From Sternotherus odoratus (lineage: Eukaryota > Chordata > Testudines > Kinosternidae): 64,000 nucleotides of DNA. Below the pieces are notes generated by a model, which did not search any database, was not told where the DNA came from, and saw only the letters and a list, made by a program, of their open reading frames with translations. Shown in pieces: positions 35,345-47,631 of the stretch. Location of the stretch: positions 78,055,892 through 78,119,891 of the forward strand of contig JAVMKO010000001.1 in NCBI GenBank assembly GCA_032164245.1. The letters are read 5' to 3'. Position numbers and translations under genes: made by a program. The stretch's first letter is position 1, and each line of letters opens with the position of its first letter.

Positions 35345-37130
35345 CTAAAGGCAGTGGCTTTATGCCACCAAAGGATCTGGCCCCCACTGTCTCTCTGACT
35401 GCTCCTGCTACTTTCCACCCCGTTCTCTCTGCCCTGGTCTTCTCTTCCATGGCAGGGGGACTCTCTCTCTCCCATCTCCTCCTGAATCAAGTTTGTGTCA
35501 CCCACAGCCAAGGGAACAAACAGGAATGGCCGAGAGCCTGAGCTTCCTCCTTTTGTTCACTCACGACAACACGGACTTCTAGAAAACCCTGACTCGGCAA
35601 TCTGACTGGCAGGAAACGCAGCCCTGCGGTCTCCCACTGTCCCAATTTCCTTGGCTCAGGTGTGGCTACAGTCAGGGGAGTCTCTGCTGGACCACAACCC
35701 CTTCTAGCTGGATAGTCACATGTCCCGGCTGCTGCCAGGCTCTGCCCGGCTGGGCCCTGCTGAGCTGGTGCCATTAGAGCAGAGAGGGTGGATCCTGCCC
35801 TGCCGGCACAGTCCTGACTGGCAGAATCCCTCGCCCTGGTGGGCATGGCAGGGAGAGCAGAGTGCCGAGGAAGGAGCGGGTAGAACCATCATCATGGGCA
35901 GAGCTGTAAACTGAACCCACTGGAGCTAGAGGTCCCTGGGCGGGGGAACAAACAGGGGACCTCAGGATGATGTTCCCGATCAAATCACTCCCCGGCATCA
36001 GCGATATAATCCTCCAAGAACGGGGTGTCTCAGATCATCTCTCCCCCGCTTCCCAGCAGCCCTTTACTCATCACTGCACTTAGCTGCTTGAAGCGATGGG
36101 AAACGGATGCCCTAGGCTGCTCATTGCACACCGTCCAATGGGGATGCACAGCTAGGACGTCCAGATTCCTAAACATGGCTGCAGTGCCCCAGGTGCCAGA
36201 ATCTGGTGTTAGTTGCACCAGTTTGCAGTTAAGCCACCGTCACCTGTGGGGTTACTCTGGACTCACACCAGCATCCCTGAGCCCCGGGCCCCTCGGATAC
36301 ATGCCCTGGGCTTTGCAGTAAGGCCCCCAAACCCACCAGACTTTATGACGTTGCAAACCACCATCCCAGCTTGTTCTTTTCCTGTTAGGTTTGGTTTTAT
36401 TTAGTGTCGAATAAAAAGATCAGACCTACGAGAAGCCACCGTGCTTGACGGCAGACAATCCTTAGCCAGAGGGATGATTATGCCACTTGGGTGCTGGGGT
36501 TAAAGTACATGGGGAAAGCAGAGCCTCCCTCGCTCTGCTATCTCAGAAGGAGAACTCCCCACTCCCCCTTAGCTGGTGCAGGGACAACCCCCCTCCTTAC
36601 GGTTCAATAGACGGTAACTGCTGCTTGGGCACCTGTAGAATTCTGCCCCGTCCCTGGAATCTCGCTGCCGTCTCTGTCTTGGTAACAGAAGCGGGGGGGG
36701 GGGGGGGGAAGGGGGGAAGGGGTGTTTGTCAATGGGCAGCAGACCTCTGCCCTGACAAGCTCAAAGGAGGAGTCACTGGTTACTCTCGCTCGCTCGCTGG
36801 CCCTTCTCCATGCGAGGCTCAGTCATCACTCCCGGCACTGCCAGGTGTGGGGAGCGGAGGCTGTTTGCTCAGTCCCAGGGGCGAGGCTGGGAACAGGAGG
36901 ATATCCACTTTCTATTTTGCCCCGGTGCCCCTGCGTGCAGCTCCCTGGAACGAGGAGACCATCTGAGAAACACGGGCCAGGGAGGCACTGAGGTCACAAC
37001 CAACCAGAGCGTGGCCCCATCCTGCATTACAGCCACAGAGGCGCTCAACGTATCATGGCCCCGAAGATGTCCCGTTCTGCTCGTAGGGCACAGCCAGCTC
37101 TAAACCAGCTGATCTTCTGGCTTTCCTCAC

Positions 37131-37746
37131 CAGGGCCGGCGACAGGGGGGGACAAGGGGGACAACTGTACCGGGCCCCGGACTTAAGGGGGGCCCCCCGA
37201 TGTAGTGCGGATGCTCGGACCTCTGCAGAGGCGCGGCGCACACGCCATGCGGCCGCGGCTGACCGCATGCAATCCCGGGCGCCGCCGGCCACCCCAGCGC
37301 TGCGCTGTAGTGCGGCAAGCGCCCGCCCGCACCGCACGGCTGAGGCTGACGGCAGACTCCAACCACAGCAGGGGCCTGGGAAAGCGCGCCCGGCCGCCCT
37401 GGTGGTGTGCGGCGCTGACGGTGGCGGAGCAGAGGCGCCGAAAAGGGGTCAAGAGGAGCCGGCCTCGCCAAGGTAAGGGGGCAGGGGGCCCGGCCCCACT
37501 CGGGGCCTTTGGGCAGGCGGGTGGGCTCTGCGGTGAGTTCACTCCTGCCTCAGGAGGTTCATTCATTGGTGTGACTGGGGAGGGTGGAGAGGCAGGCAAG
37601 GGGGCGGTGGGGGGGGGGAGCGCCGGCTGGACTGGAGGGGGGCCCCCCCCGACACTGTCAGCTGTGGGGGGGAAGCGCCGGCAGGGCTGGGGGGCCCCCC
37701 CAAACGATCAGAGTAGGGGGCCCCAAAATTTCTGTCGCCGGCCCTG
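37131..37746. mobile_element. GC-rich non-autonomous hAT-like element
   Basis: Ends CAGGGCCGGCGACAG and CTGTCGCCGGCCCTG are exact inverted repeats. Flanks TTCCTCAC (37123-37130) and TTCCTCGC (37747-37754) are an 8-bp duplication with one mismatch. The 616-bp body is very GC- and CpG-rich and holds frames of over 200 codons with no known motif, which I treat as chance. Confidence 0.88.
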
Positions 37747-38636
37747 TTCCTCGCTCTGCACCTTACACATCAGCGGGAGTCTCTGCACTCTCTCCACACT
37801 CTACGTCTCTCCCCTCCCACCACCCAGCACCTTTCCCCATCTACCGCACTGAGCACGACGCCCTCCTACCCATCCCCTCTTCACTTCTAGATGTTGTCTT
37901 CTTCACTCCTCCCCAGCACACGACTCTCTCCCCATCTGCTTTCTCTCTCTAACTGGGAGCCTGATCCTGGAGCCGCTCTACTGGGGAAACTCCCATTGGG
38001 CCACTGGACTGGATCCAGGTGTCTCTCTCTCCTTACCCCCTTTGGGTGCTAGTCTCTGCTTATTCTGAGTTTATCGTCCCCCATGTTACTGCAAGCTCTA
38101 TGGGGCAGTTCTGTTCTTCCGAGAAGCTCTAGGCTTAACTAGAAGTGACTAATAGTAGTGTAGGAATGGTTTCCTTTGGGGCTGCATATTCCTGCTCCCA
38201 TCTAGCCTCACTTGCTTTCTGCTAGACGTACTTGCTCCACATTTTCAAACCAGTGAATGGAGCAAAATAACCCATGTGCAGCAGCTAGTTCCAAATGCAC
38301 AGCAGTTCTCATCTGCTCTGTCCTGCCTCCACGGGGCTGCCCCTATCCCTTCACTCAACATCGCAGTCTGTCACTGGCATTTTCCATCTCCCTTACCTGT
38401 TCTGAGAGCCGGCTCTTCTGGGGGGGTATTTGCTGCGCAGATCCAGTGCTTTAGCCCTTCTCCAAACACCCCATGCGCTGTGGAGCGGCTGCCCTGGTGA
38501 CTCTTCCCCCTTTCAGCTCAAATGTATCCAACAAGTCACATAACCTGACAGAGGAAGCGGTGCTAGGACATGAGTTGTTTCCTCCTATTGTCTGCAGGGG
38601 GAAAGGATACAGATGAGCTGGAGAAAGTAGAGGCAC

Positions 38637-38667
38637 AAAAATATATAAATAAATAAATAAATAAATA
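38637..38667. repeat. (AAAT)n microsatellite
   Basis: Repeated AAAT units in the intergenic region. Confidence 0.9.
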
Positions 38668-38979
38668 CAGCCACCAAGTTTGGAACCCAGCATGGATCAG
38701 TGTCTGAAACAGTTGAGCCTGCCCGGCCCTCCGTCAGGCCCCTTGTCCCCCTCTGCATTAGGAAATGAACCAGGTTTGAAAACCATCTTCTAGCCTGGCT
38801 CCTTCACTTCCCCTGGAGCAAATGAGAACGTGGTTAGCTGGCCTGTGCTGATCACACCAAACCGGGTGCCGTGGCTGATTCTGAAAGTGTATTCCGGACC
38901 GGCTTCCATCCGCCCAAAGAGATAGCACCCTCTCTTCTCACCTCTGAGCCTCGCCATCCAGGCCTCCGCTCCTTTCAGG

Positions 38980-39480
38980 CTGGACTGCTACCCCTGTGCT
39001 CTACCTGGGGCTAACCTCTCGAGGTCAGTGATGGTCGTCAGCCCATCTGGAACCTTTGGTAGGTGCCAAATTTGAGCGGCCTTCTGGTGAGGCAGGGCAG
39101 ATTGGCAAAAGGATATTATGCCTGTGCTCTGATCTCTGCACTGGCAGCCAGTGCTCTGCCAGTGAAAACCAAGGTGCTGGTCCCGGTCTATAAAGCCTGA
39201 AATGGCCACACCTCAGTATGCACAGAGCTCCTGTGATGTCCCACCAAGTCCAAAAGTTTTGGCTCTGAAACTTGTGGACACTGGAGAGCAGAGAGGTGCC
39301 CCAGGCGTTTTCTCCTGCTGGGAGTTTTTTGAGGGTTTGCATGAAATGCAATTTCTGAAATCTCTGGTCACTGGGCTGGCTCATGGCAGCTTCACAAACT
39401 GGTACCATCCCCTGGAGGTTACATCAGGTGCTCTAGAACCTAAGCTTAAAAAGTGAAGTCAGATGGGATCTGAACTGGGG
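38980..39480 (+). mobile_element. Degraded non-LTR retrotransposon fragment
   Basis: CTGCACTGGCAGCCAGTGCT then CAAGGTGCTGGTCCCGGTCT and ATAAAGCCTGAAATGG resembles the 'LHWLPV...FKVLxLVYKALNG' stretch near the end of L2- or RTE-like reverse transcriptases. It is frame-broken. Confidence 0.5.
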
Positions 39481-39755
39481 CAGCAATGTCTTCCTGACAT
39501 CAGGCCTGAGAGAAATATCAGCTGCCCCAATTACCTCAATAAGATGTACACTCTGAAACCTAATGATGATCATTTGACTGTCAACATTGTTAGCAATTTC
39601 ATATCAGAGGCAAGAGAATCACTTTATGCAGGTTTCCGCAATCTCCTGCAAATGGCATCCCAGTTTGGTATCACAGGTGGACCGAGGTTGGGCTGTAGAT
39701 GGAGCTAATTTTTTCCAGTCTGACATCTGCTTAGCCGCCTGGCTTGGTTTGCTCC

Positions 39756-39860
39756 CAGCTTGATACTGCAGTGCACACAGATGATACATCCGTGCTGGAG
39801 TCAGCTGCTCCAGCTTGATACTGCAGTGCACACAGATGATACATCCGTGCTGGAGTCAGC
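39756..39860. repeat. 55-bp tandem duplication
   Basis: A unit beginning CAGCTTGATACTGCAGTGCA at 39756 recurs at 39811 with no mismatch I can see over about 48 bases, a period of 55. The near-identity points to a recent duplication. Confidence 0.92.
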
Positions 39861-41949
39861 ATCTGCAATAATTCAGGGCAGGAAATTACTTGGATTCCCA
39901 TCTTGTGGAATCTGGTGTCTCTAGGCAGTTGTGGTGAGGGGGATGGAGAACAGGCAGCCACTGGGTCCCTTAATACCGCCTGGATCGTGGAATTGTCCCG
40001 AAGCAACCTTCAAAAAAGGTGACAGCCCGATTCAACCCCTGTCTTACTAGAAATTAACCTGAGCCCTCCGCGCACAAGGGCCCTTGAACTGCCCCAGGAA
40101 AACAGCAAGTTTGGGGCTCTACGGATCTGTGGCCGGCTCAGAACCAGAGACCTAAATGGTCATTCCGTCCCTCCCAAAAGCCGGTTTTAAGCTGCTGAGC
40201 AATCGCAAGGCATCCCTGCCCCCCACTCTCAAAGGAGGGATTGATCCGGCTTTAACCCGGCCACCTTTCCTTTTCAAAACAAAGGGTCTGATCCTGCAAC
40301 AGCCTCATTCACACAAGGAGTCCTAGCGAAGCCAAAGGGGCAGCTTGACCAGTGATTGCTACTCCCTTAGGGCAGGGGTCACGGGCAGGTAGGCTGGGGC
40401 ATTTGTCGCTTAGAAGGACACAGGCCTAACGTTAGCGCAAGCCGACCTCATTCCGCTTGTATCAAAAAAGAGCCGTAGCAACAGCTTCCTGCAGCCACAC
40501 AAAGAAGCCAGTGTCATGGGGAGAGCAAGGAGGGGCAGGCCCGCCAAGGCTGAGGTCTGTGAGGAGGACAGAAAAAGCCACAATCCTGTGTCTCTCCTCC
40601 TCGCCCAGAAATCCTCCTCCCTTCACCCCAACTCCCCGCTGTGTGCACAGGAAGGAGAGGCTGCACTGCACAGTGGAAAATTCCACCTTCCTCTTCCCAG
40701 AGCACAGAACGTTTACATTGAAAACAAGTCGCCTGTGTTTCTCTTTCCTGCGTCCTGCTGCCCAAGGTTTGCTGCTGAATGTACCCAGGGCAGCCTCTGC
40801 CCCTCTCCCTTTGCAACGCGGCTTCTTCTTGTTAAATTGAAACAGGAGCAGAGTTTTAGCTTATCCATTCCATGCATGGGTTCATGGACAGTCCTTTCCC
40901 GAAGACCTTGCTGATGGAGTCTTGCCCGGCAAGACGATTAAAACTCCATACCCAGCCACAAGCCGGCATGACCCGAGATCTGAGCAATGCTACAATAACA
41001 ATACAACGTGCAAGTCCAAATCTCCGGGGCAATCAGGCACTAAACACTGAGCCTGCTCCTGCAGCTCTTATTTACACAAACAGCCACATCCGAGTCAGGG
41101 GGACCACTCAGGCGAGGAAGACGTGCAACAATGGGACCCGCTAGCTGGTCCAGCCCGTGACTGAGCGCCCAACCCCGCCCTTACGGGGCCCAGACGGGAG
41201 CAGGATCGGGCCCTGAGATAGTGGCATTGCTGCCCTCTGATCCGCAGGCAGGGAGGTCTGCGCTCCCAGAGCCAAGAGGTCAGAGTTCTAGTGCTGTTGT
41301 CTAGCTGACGATCACACGTCCGGCTCTGCACGCTGTGCTCACCTGAATGTTTTAATGGTCCCCACAGAGCAGTAGTCTGCGCTCCTGTTAGAAAGACAGA
41401 TGCCCTTTCAGGTGACCACAGCTACATGTTTGCCATCCTCATTCTCCTTACAAAGCTAGTGGGGAGCAAGGAGCCTACCCAGAGTGTTGTAGTATCTCCC
41501 CTCCAGCAAGTTCTCGCTCACACAAGCCTAGGAACCAGAGTCCGGTCGGGAAGGCCCAGTGCTGATGTTCATTCAGACAGACTAAGGTGCGGCACCAGAG
41601 GTAGACCCCTGATCCTGCAAATAGATGGACTAGCCCTGCCTCTTGATGTGGGATTCCATTGACTCTGGGGACTCCTACACCCACACAGAACCCACTGACC
41701 CCATCAATGTGATGCCGTAACAGCACCGGGGTACAGGCTAAAACATCCGGTAAGGAGGATCAGGGACCTCAACAACCTAGACATTTGCGAGTGAGAAATC
41801 AGCATTTTCCTTTCTGAAAATTACCTTTCAACCTTTTTCTAGAAAAGGCTTCAATGCAAATCCTCCCCCAACTGAATCACCTCTGACTGGCAGCAGTCTG
41901 AGCAGTGCAATGGGGTGACAACTAAAACTCTCTGCACACCAATGGCCTG

Positions 41950-42595
41950 TGTGACGAAGTAGGAATACTGTGTGTGCGTGCCTCAGTTTCCCCTATGCAT
42001 TTCTTAAGTGTCTATGTGAAGGAATAGGGGCTGACACTGGAAGCAAGCAGGCAAGCCCTCTCCCCTCTCAAGGTATGCATCCCTGATGCTGTAATCTGAC
42101 CCCAAGTGGGGGAGAGAGGTCAGGTGATACCTCCTGCCTGGGAGGGAGACAAAGGGAAAAGGGAATGAGGGGCTGGAGGGGGAGTTGGCAGCTGGAGCCA
42201 GGCAGGGAAGGGGAGAGGAGCTATCTCGCTCTCTGGCTCCAAGATGGATCCAGCTGAGGGCTCACGCTCGCTGTATGGTCTGGGTTAGACCAAATAGAAG
42301 TCATTGAATAAACCTGTTTTACTGGCTGGCTGAGAGTCACGTTTGACTGTGGATTTGGGGTGCAGAACCCATGGGCTCCCTCAGGACCCTGCCCAGGCGG
42401 GTTTGCTGCGGCAAGCACACGGAGGGGCAGAAGTTGCTGAATGCTCCAAGGTCAGACACAGGAAGGTGGAAGTGGGTACCCGTGAAGCTCCTAGCCTTGG
42501 AAACAGGCTGTGTACGGAGAAGGGGCCCTCCACCCGAAGTCCTGTCTGGCTTCCTAGGGAGCGGTTCCAGACCATTGCCCGGGCACTCCGTGACA
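41950..42595 (+). mobile_element. Solo LTR
   Basis: The 646-bp element starts TGTGACGAAG and ends CTCCGTGACA, so it has TG...CA termini. It is flanked by an exact 5-bp duplication GCCTG at 41945-41949 and 42596-42600. An AATAAA near 42306 would be its polyadenylation signal. No internal retroviral genes adjoin, so it is a solo LTR; class not determined. Confidence 0.8.
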
Positions 42596-42696
42596 GCCTG
42601 TTCCTGAGAGATGCAGAGAACAAGCAACTTCCACTGGAACCAGAGAATATCAGCTTCTCAGCAAGTCACTGGATCAGGGCCCTGGAACATTTAAAT

Positions 42697-42722
42697 GAAA
42701 GAAAGAAAGAAAGAAAGAAAAA
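42697..42722. repeat. (GAAA)n microsatellite
   Basis: GAAA units run into an A-rich stretch, followed at about 42744 by a T run. Confidence 0.9.
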
Positions 42723-44869
42723 AGATGGCAGAGTTATGGTCCTTTTTTTTTTTTTCTTTTCATTTCAGCTGTTCTTTTAATGGGACACACAGGAGAGCGT
42801 TCTAGTCTTGCACCTTTTCAATGGTTTCTTCCTGGTATTTGCCCTTCTTGCAACCGGGCACAACTTTGCTTTGTGGTCCAAGATCTTTGCTCGTTAGCAA
42901 GTCCTCACACAGATTCCCTAGGTGACACCATCACATCAGAGAAGCTGAAAGCCAGTTGTGAAATAAAGCACAGGTGCAAAACTACCCATCCATCCTCCCA
43001 ACTCTCTCTGCAAAGCAAAAACGCCCCCCCCCCCCCCACACACACACAGACACAGGCACTTCCTTCAATAAAACAAGTGAATGCAGCATTAGAGTTAGAT
43101 TTTAAATGCATAAGAGACAGGACATTCAGAAACCTGTTTTCTACATTAACTGTCAGCACATACAAGTCATTTGTATTATTATAGACTTAAAAGAAAGCAT
43201 TTTATATACAAGAAAGCATTAAGTCTCTCTCTCTATATATGTGCACAAAATGACTAGGTTAGTTAGTTATAGTGGAAGCTGCTAATGTTTTACAAACCCT
43301 CATGCAGGATTAGTGAGGAGTGGGTTTTTATTTATTTTCATTTAATGTCTATATTTTAGATTATATATCATTTGTCTACACACATGTATACACAGAGGGG
43401 GGAGAAGTGGGGCATGGGGGAAGGGAATCACTCCGGCCCTATGTTATAAAATATGTTATTTTAATGGCATTGTGACATTCAAGACAAGGGGGTTAAATTC
43501 CACAGCCTTCCTCTACCAAAGGCTTTCCCAGTAAGTACAGAGGGAAGCATCTGATTAGTCGCTGCTCTTCCAAAGGTTGCACTTCACTTCAGTTTTGCTT
43601 CCCCCCCCCCCCGCCCCATCCCCCTGCGCCGTGTGAGCATGAGCCAGGCTGGGCAAGCAACACAACGCTCCTTTCAGCTCTGGTTTCTGTGAGTAAAGTA
43701 AACCACGCACACCCACACCCACCGGAGAATTCACAGGCCTCTGGGAGCTGCTGGGGGCAGAGAAGGATTTCAGTCCCTTTTTCTTTGCCATTCCCATCTT
43801 CACTTTCCTCGCTAGTGGCGCTTTCCTGGGGAAGGATCTGCTTTGTGCAAACAGGAGGAAGCAGCGGGGTAAGTTGTTGGGGGCTTGGACAGGCTGGGCT
43901 GCAGCCTCTCACTGCTGTGACAGCAGCCGACTTTCACATATTGAGCCAAAATGATTCCAAGGATTTGAATGCAGCTCCCAGTACTGGAGGTTCGTCCGCA
44001 CCGCACAAGCAGTCTGCCGAGCGCGCCCTGCTCAGGAGAGACTTGGGCATTCAGTGACCGGGAAGGCTGCAGGTCAGGACTGAGCTGTATTGGCAGAGCC
44101 CGGGACTGGGATAAGCCAGGGGTGCAGCAAAGGAGGATCGCAACCCCTGTGTGTGTGAGTGGAGTCTGGGGCGGGTGCCGCTGCTCAGCACTGAGGTGAG
44201 CCAGCAGGGCTGGGATAGCTGGGGCTGTTGCAGAGGGGCTGGGAGGGGCAGAGCCATGTGGGGCCCAGGGCAGGGGATGCTGCAGGCCAGGAGTGAGGCA
44301 GGCTAGCAGAGGAGTGAGTGGGACCCCCAGGTGTGCTGGAGGACAGGCTCAGCAGCGCTGTGTCGGGGGCATAGGACTGACACAGAAGGGAAGGGCATGA
44401 ACGTAACAGTGGCTGGAAAGCTGGCACTGACCCTGGCTCAGGAGACTCACCAGCATGCGCCTGGTCTACGCTTGGCTCAGCTCCACCGGGGTTTGCAATG
44501 GTGGGAGCCCTACTGCAGACAGAGCTGTGAACGCTGACATTTCTTATTCTTCCCCCACCCCCGTGAGATTCCTCCCACCCCTTCCCTCTCCCCCTCCCCA
44601 GCTCTGGACTCTCCCACATACATCTTTGCCAGTCCACCTGACCAGTCAAAAAGCCTTTGCTAATGCTGCCCATTTTGCTTCTAGCCACATTCTTGGCTGA
44701 CACTAATACACTAAAACAGCAGCGTGAAGGCCACGTCCCCAGCGCTCAGAGCAGAGTCACTGCCTCACGAAGCCTTGTCTGCTTCCTGCTCTGTTATCAT
44801 TCTCCGGCTGCGGCCCCTGGGTTCTCGGGCTGCTCTGCCACTGACTCTGTGGTCTAGGGTGAGTCACTG

Positions 44870-46150
44870 AAACCTTTGCAGGCCTTACTTCTCCTCTCTC
44901 CAGCGTCTCTAGTGGCTTCTTCCTGGCTTTATCTCAAACCTGTCCTCTAGTCTAGCCTCATCCTCTTTGACCTTTCTGCTGCCATCAACCTGTGACTCTC
45001 ACCTCGCTTGGTTCTCCTTCTGTATCTCTGGTGACTCTTCCCCCCTCCTGTCCCACTTCCCTGTGGATGTTCCCAAGCGCTCTATCTTGGGTCCTCTCCT
45101 TTTCTCCCCCGCATCCCATCACGGAGTGATTTCCTCTGTTCGCAGAGGTTTAGCTGTCACCTGTGTGCTGATGACTTTCAGATACGGTTTCCTGCTCTGG
45201 ACCGCTCTCTCACTGACTCTCCAACAGCTCCTTTTGGGCAGTTTGCTGTCAACTCAAGTTCAGCATGGCCAAAAACAAGCTTACACTCTCCCCTGCCAAA
45301 CATCTTCACTGACTTTGTTCCGGGTTACAGCTGACGCAGCCACTCTCTCTCATCATCCTGGCCCATACCCTGGATGGCACCTGTGGCTCCGGTCTCTCCA
45401 TCTCCCCTCCTAGCCAGGCCATTACTTATTCCTGCCACTCATTCCATCACAATATTTCAAATACACCTGCACTTTCCTTTCTGCCCTGAGGATCAAGTTG
45501 CTTCTCCTCAGCCCTCTTCAGTCAACCAACCTTAACCCCCCTCTGATTCACCTGGAAACGCTGCTGCCAAAACCACCGCTCTCTCACCAATTGCTCCACC
45601 TACATCACCTCCCACTGAGTCACTTCACTGGCTCCCCACCACCCTGAGCAGCAAATACAAACTTCTTGTCTTTGCTCTTAAGCCCGGCCTCTCCCACATG
45701 GTCTCCTCCCCCCTTTCCCACCTCCACATCCAACCTGTTCTGCCAGTGCAGCCTGGCTCAGCATTCCTTCCTCTCCTCTCACAAACACCTCCAGCCCCAT
45801 GACTTCTTCCTTGCTGACGCACTCCCCACAACTCAGTTGCCAAGCTCACCTCCCTTTCCCCTCATCCAAGCCTTTCCTAAGAACCTACCTCTGCCAGGAA
45901 GTCTATGGGGAAACAAGGTGGAAGCAACAAACCAAACACAGCATCAGATTGGACGAGCCATCCAGATGGGTCCACACCTCACATCCAACCACCTGATCTT
46001 AGGGACAACCTTGTCCTCCTGTTCACCTCCCGTTGCTGCCTTCTTCTGACCCCTCCCTTAGTATGTCCTCTCCAGTACAGATTGCAAACTCGCTGGAGCA
46101 GGGATCATGCCTTTTACTTGTTATGGGGAAGTAGCTTGCATATTTGGGAC
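44870..46150 (+). mobile_element. L2-like LINE fossil
   Basis: CACCTGTGTGCTGATGACTT at about 45158 translates to a CADDF block resembling the YADD reverse transcriptase motif. CACTGGCTCCCCACCACCCT near 45625 resembles the 'LHWLP' block. The end at about 46076-46110, CAGATTGCAAACTCGCTGGA then GCAGGGATCATGCC, resembles the tails of L2-like elements. All frames are broken. Confidence 0.65.
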
Positions 46151-46689
46151 ACATGAAAATAAAATATGATAAATATTAGCTAATCTATAATAAATAATAA
46201 TAATAATGTTACCCCTCTGTAAAATGACATTACAGATCTGCATTCCAGGGGTGGTGTGAGGCTAAGCTGATTGGCGTTTGTAAAGCACTCAGCTATCAAT
46301 TGGAAGTTCCAGTACAACTAATCTTTTCCGAACAAGGATGCATTGGACTAGTGCTAATGGTAGTGCCATTTGTTCAGAATGGCGATGAGTTACCGCAGCG
46401 GCAGCGTCCTACCTGCCTTCTCTTGGGATATCTGGCAACGGTAATGCGTATGGTCACGTTCACGTTAGTACATGCTCTTGTGTCTGCAGAATGCTCTCCA
46501 CTCCTTTTCCGGCAGCACCCGCGTTGTCCTTTAACCCCTCTGCCTTGGAGTGAGATTACATCTGATTTCACAAGCTGAAGCAGGTTGGAACTGGTCCGTA
46601 CTTGGAAAGGAAACCTCCAAGGAAAGTCCAAGTGCTGCAGGAGGAGGTACTGGTGATTTAGCTGAGGTTGCTCTTCCCTTAAAGTCCTG

Positions 46690-46825
46690 ATCCCATGAAG
46701 CACAAAAGCATGTGCTTAGTTTTAAGCATGTGAGTAGAAGCCCCATGCCCTTGAGTTCATTAATCCAGCTCCCATTGAGTTCTATGGGACAACTCACATG
46801 CTTAAAACTAGGCTCATACCTAAGT
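46690..46825. repeat. Palindromic MITE-like interspersed repeat
   Basis: AAGCATGTGCTTAGTTTTAA and the later ACTCACATGCTTAAAACTAG are inverted copies around a centre holding CCCATTGAGTTCTATGGGA. Related sequence is at 51480-51600 and 60605-60720. Class not determined. Confidence 0.6.
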
Positions 46826-46867
46826 AATCTAAACTTCCTGCTGTACCTTCCCTTAGTCACACTATCC

Positions 46868-47294
46868 CAGGAGTAGCTGACCTGAGCCTGAGATGGAGCC
46901 AGAATTTACTAATGTACATTGTCAAAGAGACACAGTAATATGTCAGCAGCCCCCCATAAGCTCCCCATCCCCAGTGCCTCCCACCCACCAGCAACCCCAC
47001 TGATCAGCACCCCCGACACACACCTCCTGATAAACTGTTTCATGGCATCCTGGAAGCTCTGGGGGGAGAAGCAAGGGAACTGCAGGCTCAGGGAGGGAGG
47101 GGAAGTGGGGGCAGGGCCTGGGGCAGATCTGGGGTGGAATAGTGAGCACCTCTTCCCCCCTCCCCCCCTCCCGTTACATTGGAAAGTTGGCACCTGTAGC
47201 TCCAGCCCTAGAGTCGATGTCTATACAAGGAGCCGCATATTAACACCTCTGAAGAGCTGCATGTGGCTCTGGAGCCAGAGTTTGGCCACCCCTG
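46868..47294. mobile_element. hAT element just upstream of CHADL
   Basis: Ends CAGGAGTAGCTGACC and AGTTTGGCCACCCCTG are a diverged inverted repeat. Flanks CACTATCC (46860-46867) and CTCTATCC (47295-47302) are an 8-bp duplication with one mismatch. It ends 178 bases before the CHADL start codon. Confidence 0.8.
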
Positions 47295-47472
47295 CTCTAT
47301 CCCCTCCCTCTCATGCACCAGGAAACAGCCGCCACGATCCGCCTCACTCCCAAGGGACGCAGCCTGCAGAGCACTTATGGTCCGTGGGGAAGAGAAGTGC
47401 CGTGGAAATGCACGTCTATCTGACCAGGGTGCCTCTTCCCTTTCTCTCTCTCCCCTGTAGCTGCTTTCCAGG

Positions 47473-47631
47473 ATGTGGGGTTGCCTGGGCCTCCTCCTGG
47501 TGTCAGCTCTCTTCCCGGTCAGGAGAGCGGCTGCCGAGCGCTGCCCCCGGATCTGCATCTGCGATAACATAAAGCACCACGTCACATGTCTGAACAAGAA
47601 CCTCACCGAGGTGCCCATCACCATCCCTCAG
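47473..47631 (+). CDS. CHADL: CHADL coding exon 1
   Basis: It encodes the signal peptide MWGCLGLLLVSALFPVRRAA and the LRRNT RCPRICICDN, ending TEVPITIPQ at donor GTCAGT, phase 0. Confidence 0.94.

Larger units (their letters stand above)
31700..46867. other. Intergenic interval between the LRR-FN3-TM gene and CHADL
   Basis: No supported gene. It contains a CR1 LINE, three hAT elements, LINE fossils, a tandem duplication and a solo LTR, listed separately. I see nothing recognisable in 35345-37130, 37747-38930, 40025-41945 or 42700-44870 apart from short simple repeats. Non-coding 5' exons of CHADL or of the LRR-FN3-TM gene could lie here but leave no visible signal. Confidence 0.6.

Noticed and set aside
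35487..35846. Minus-strand frame of 119 codons as an upstream exon of the LRR-FN3-TM gene
   Set aside because: No signal peptide, domain or splice pair supports it, and the known first coding exon already has a signal peptide.
37205..37852. Plus-strand open frame of 215 codons
   Set aside because: It lies mostly inside a GC-rich hAT-like element; scarcity of stops follows from GC content.
39720..39860. CRISPR-like direct repeats
   Set aside because: There are only two units in tandem, without spacers, in a eukaryotic intergenic region.
40457..40914. Plus-strand frames of 127 and 132 codons
   Set aside because: They are in different frames with no family motif, no codon signature and no convincing splice context.
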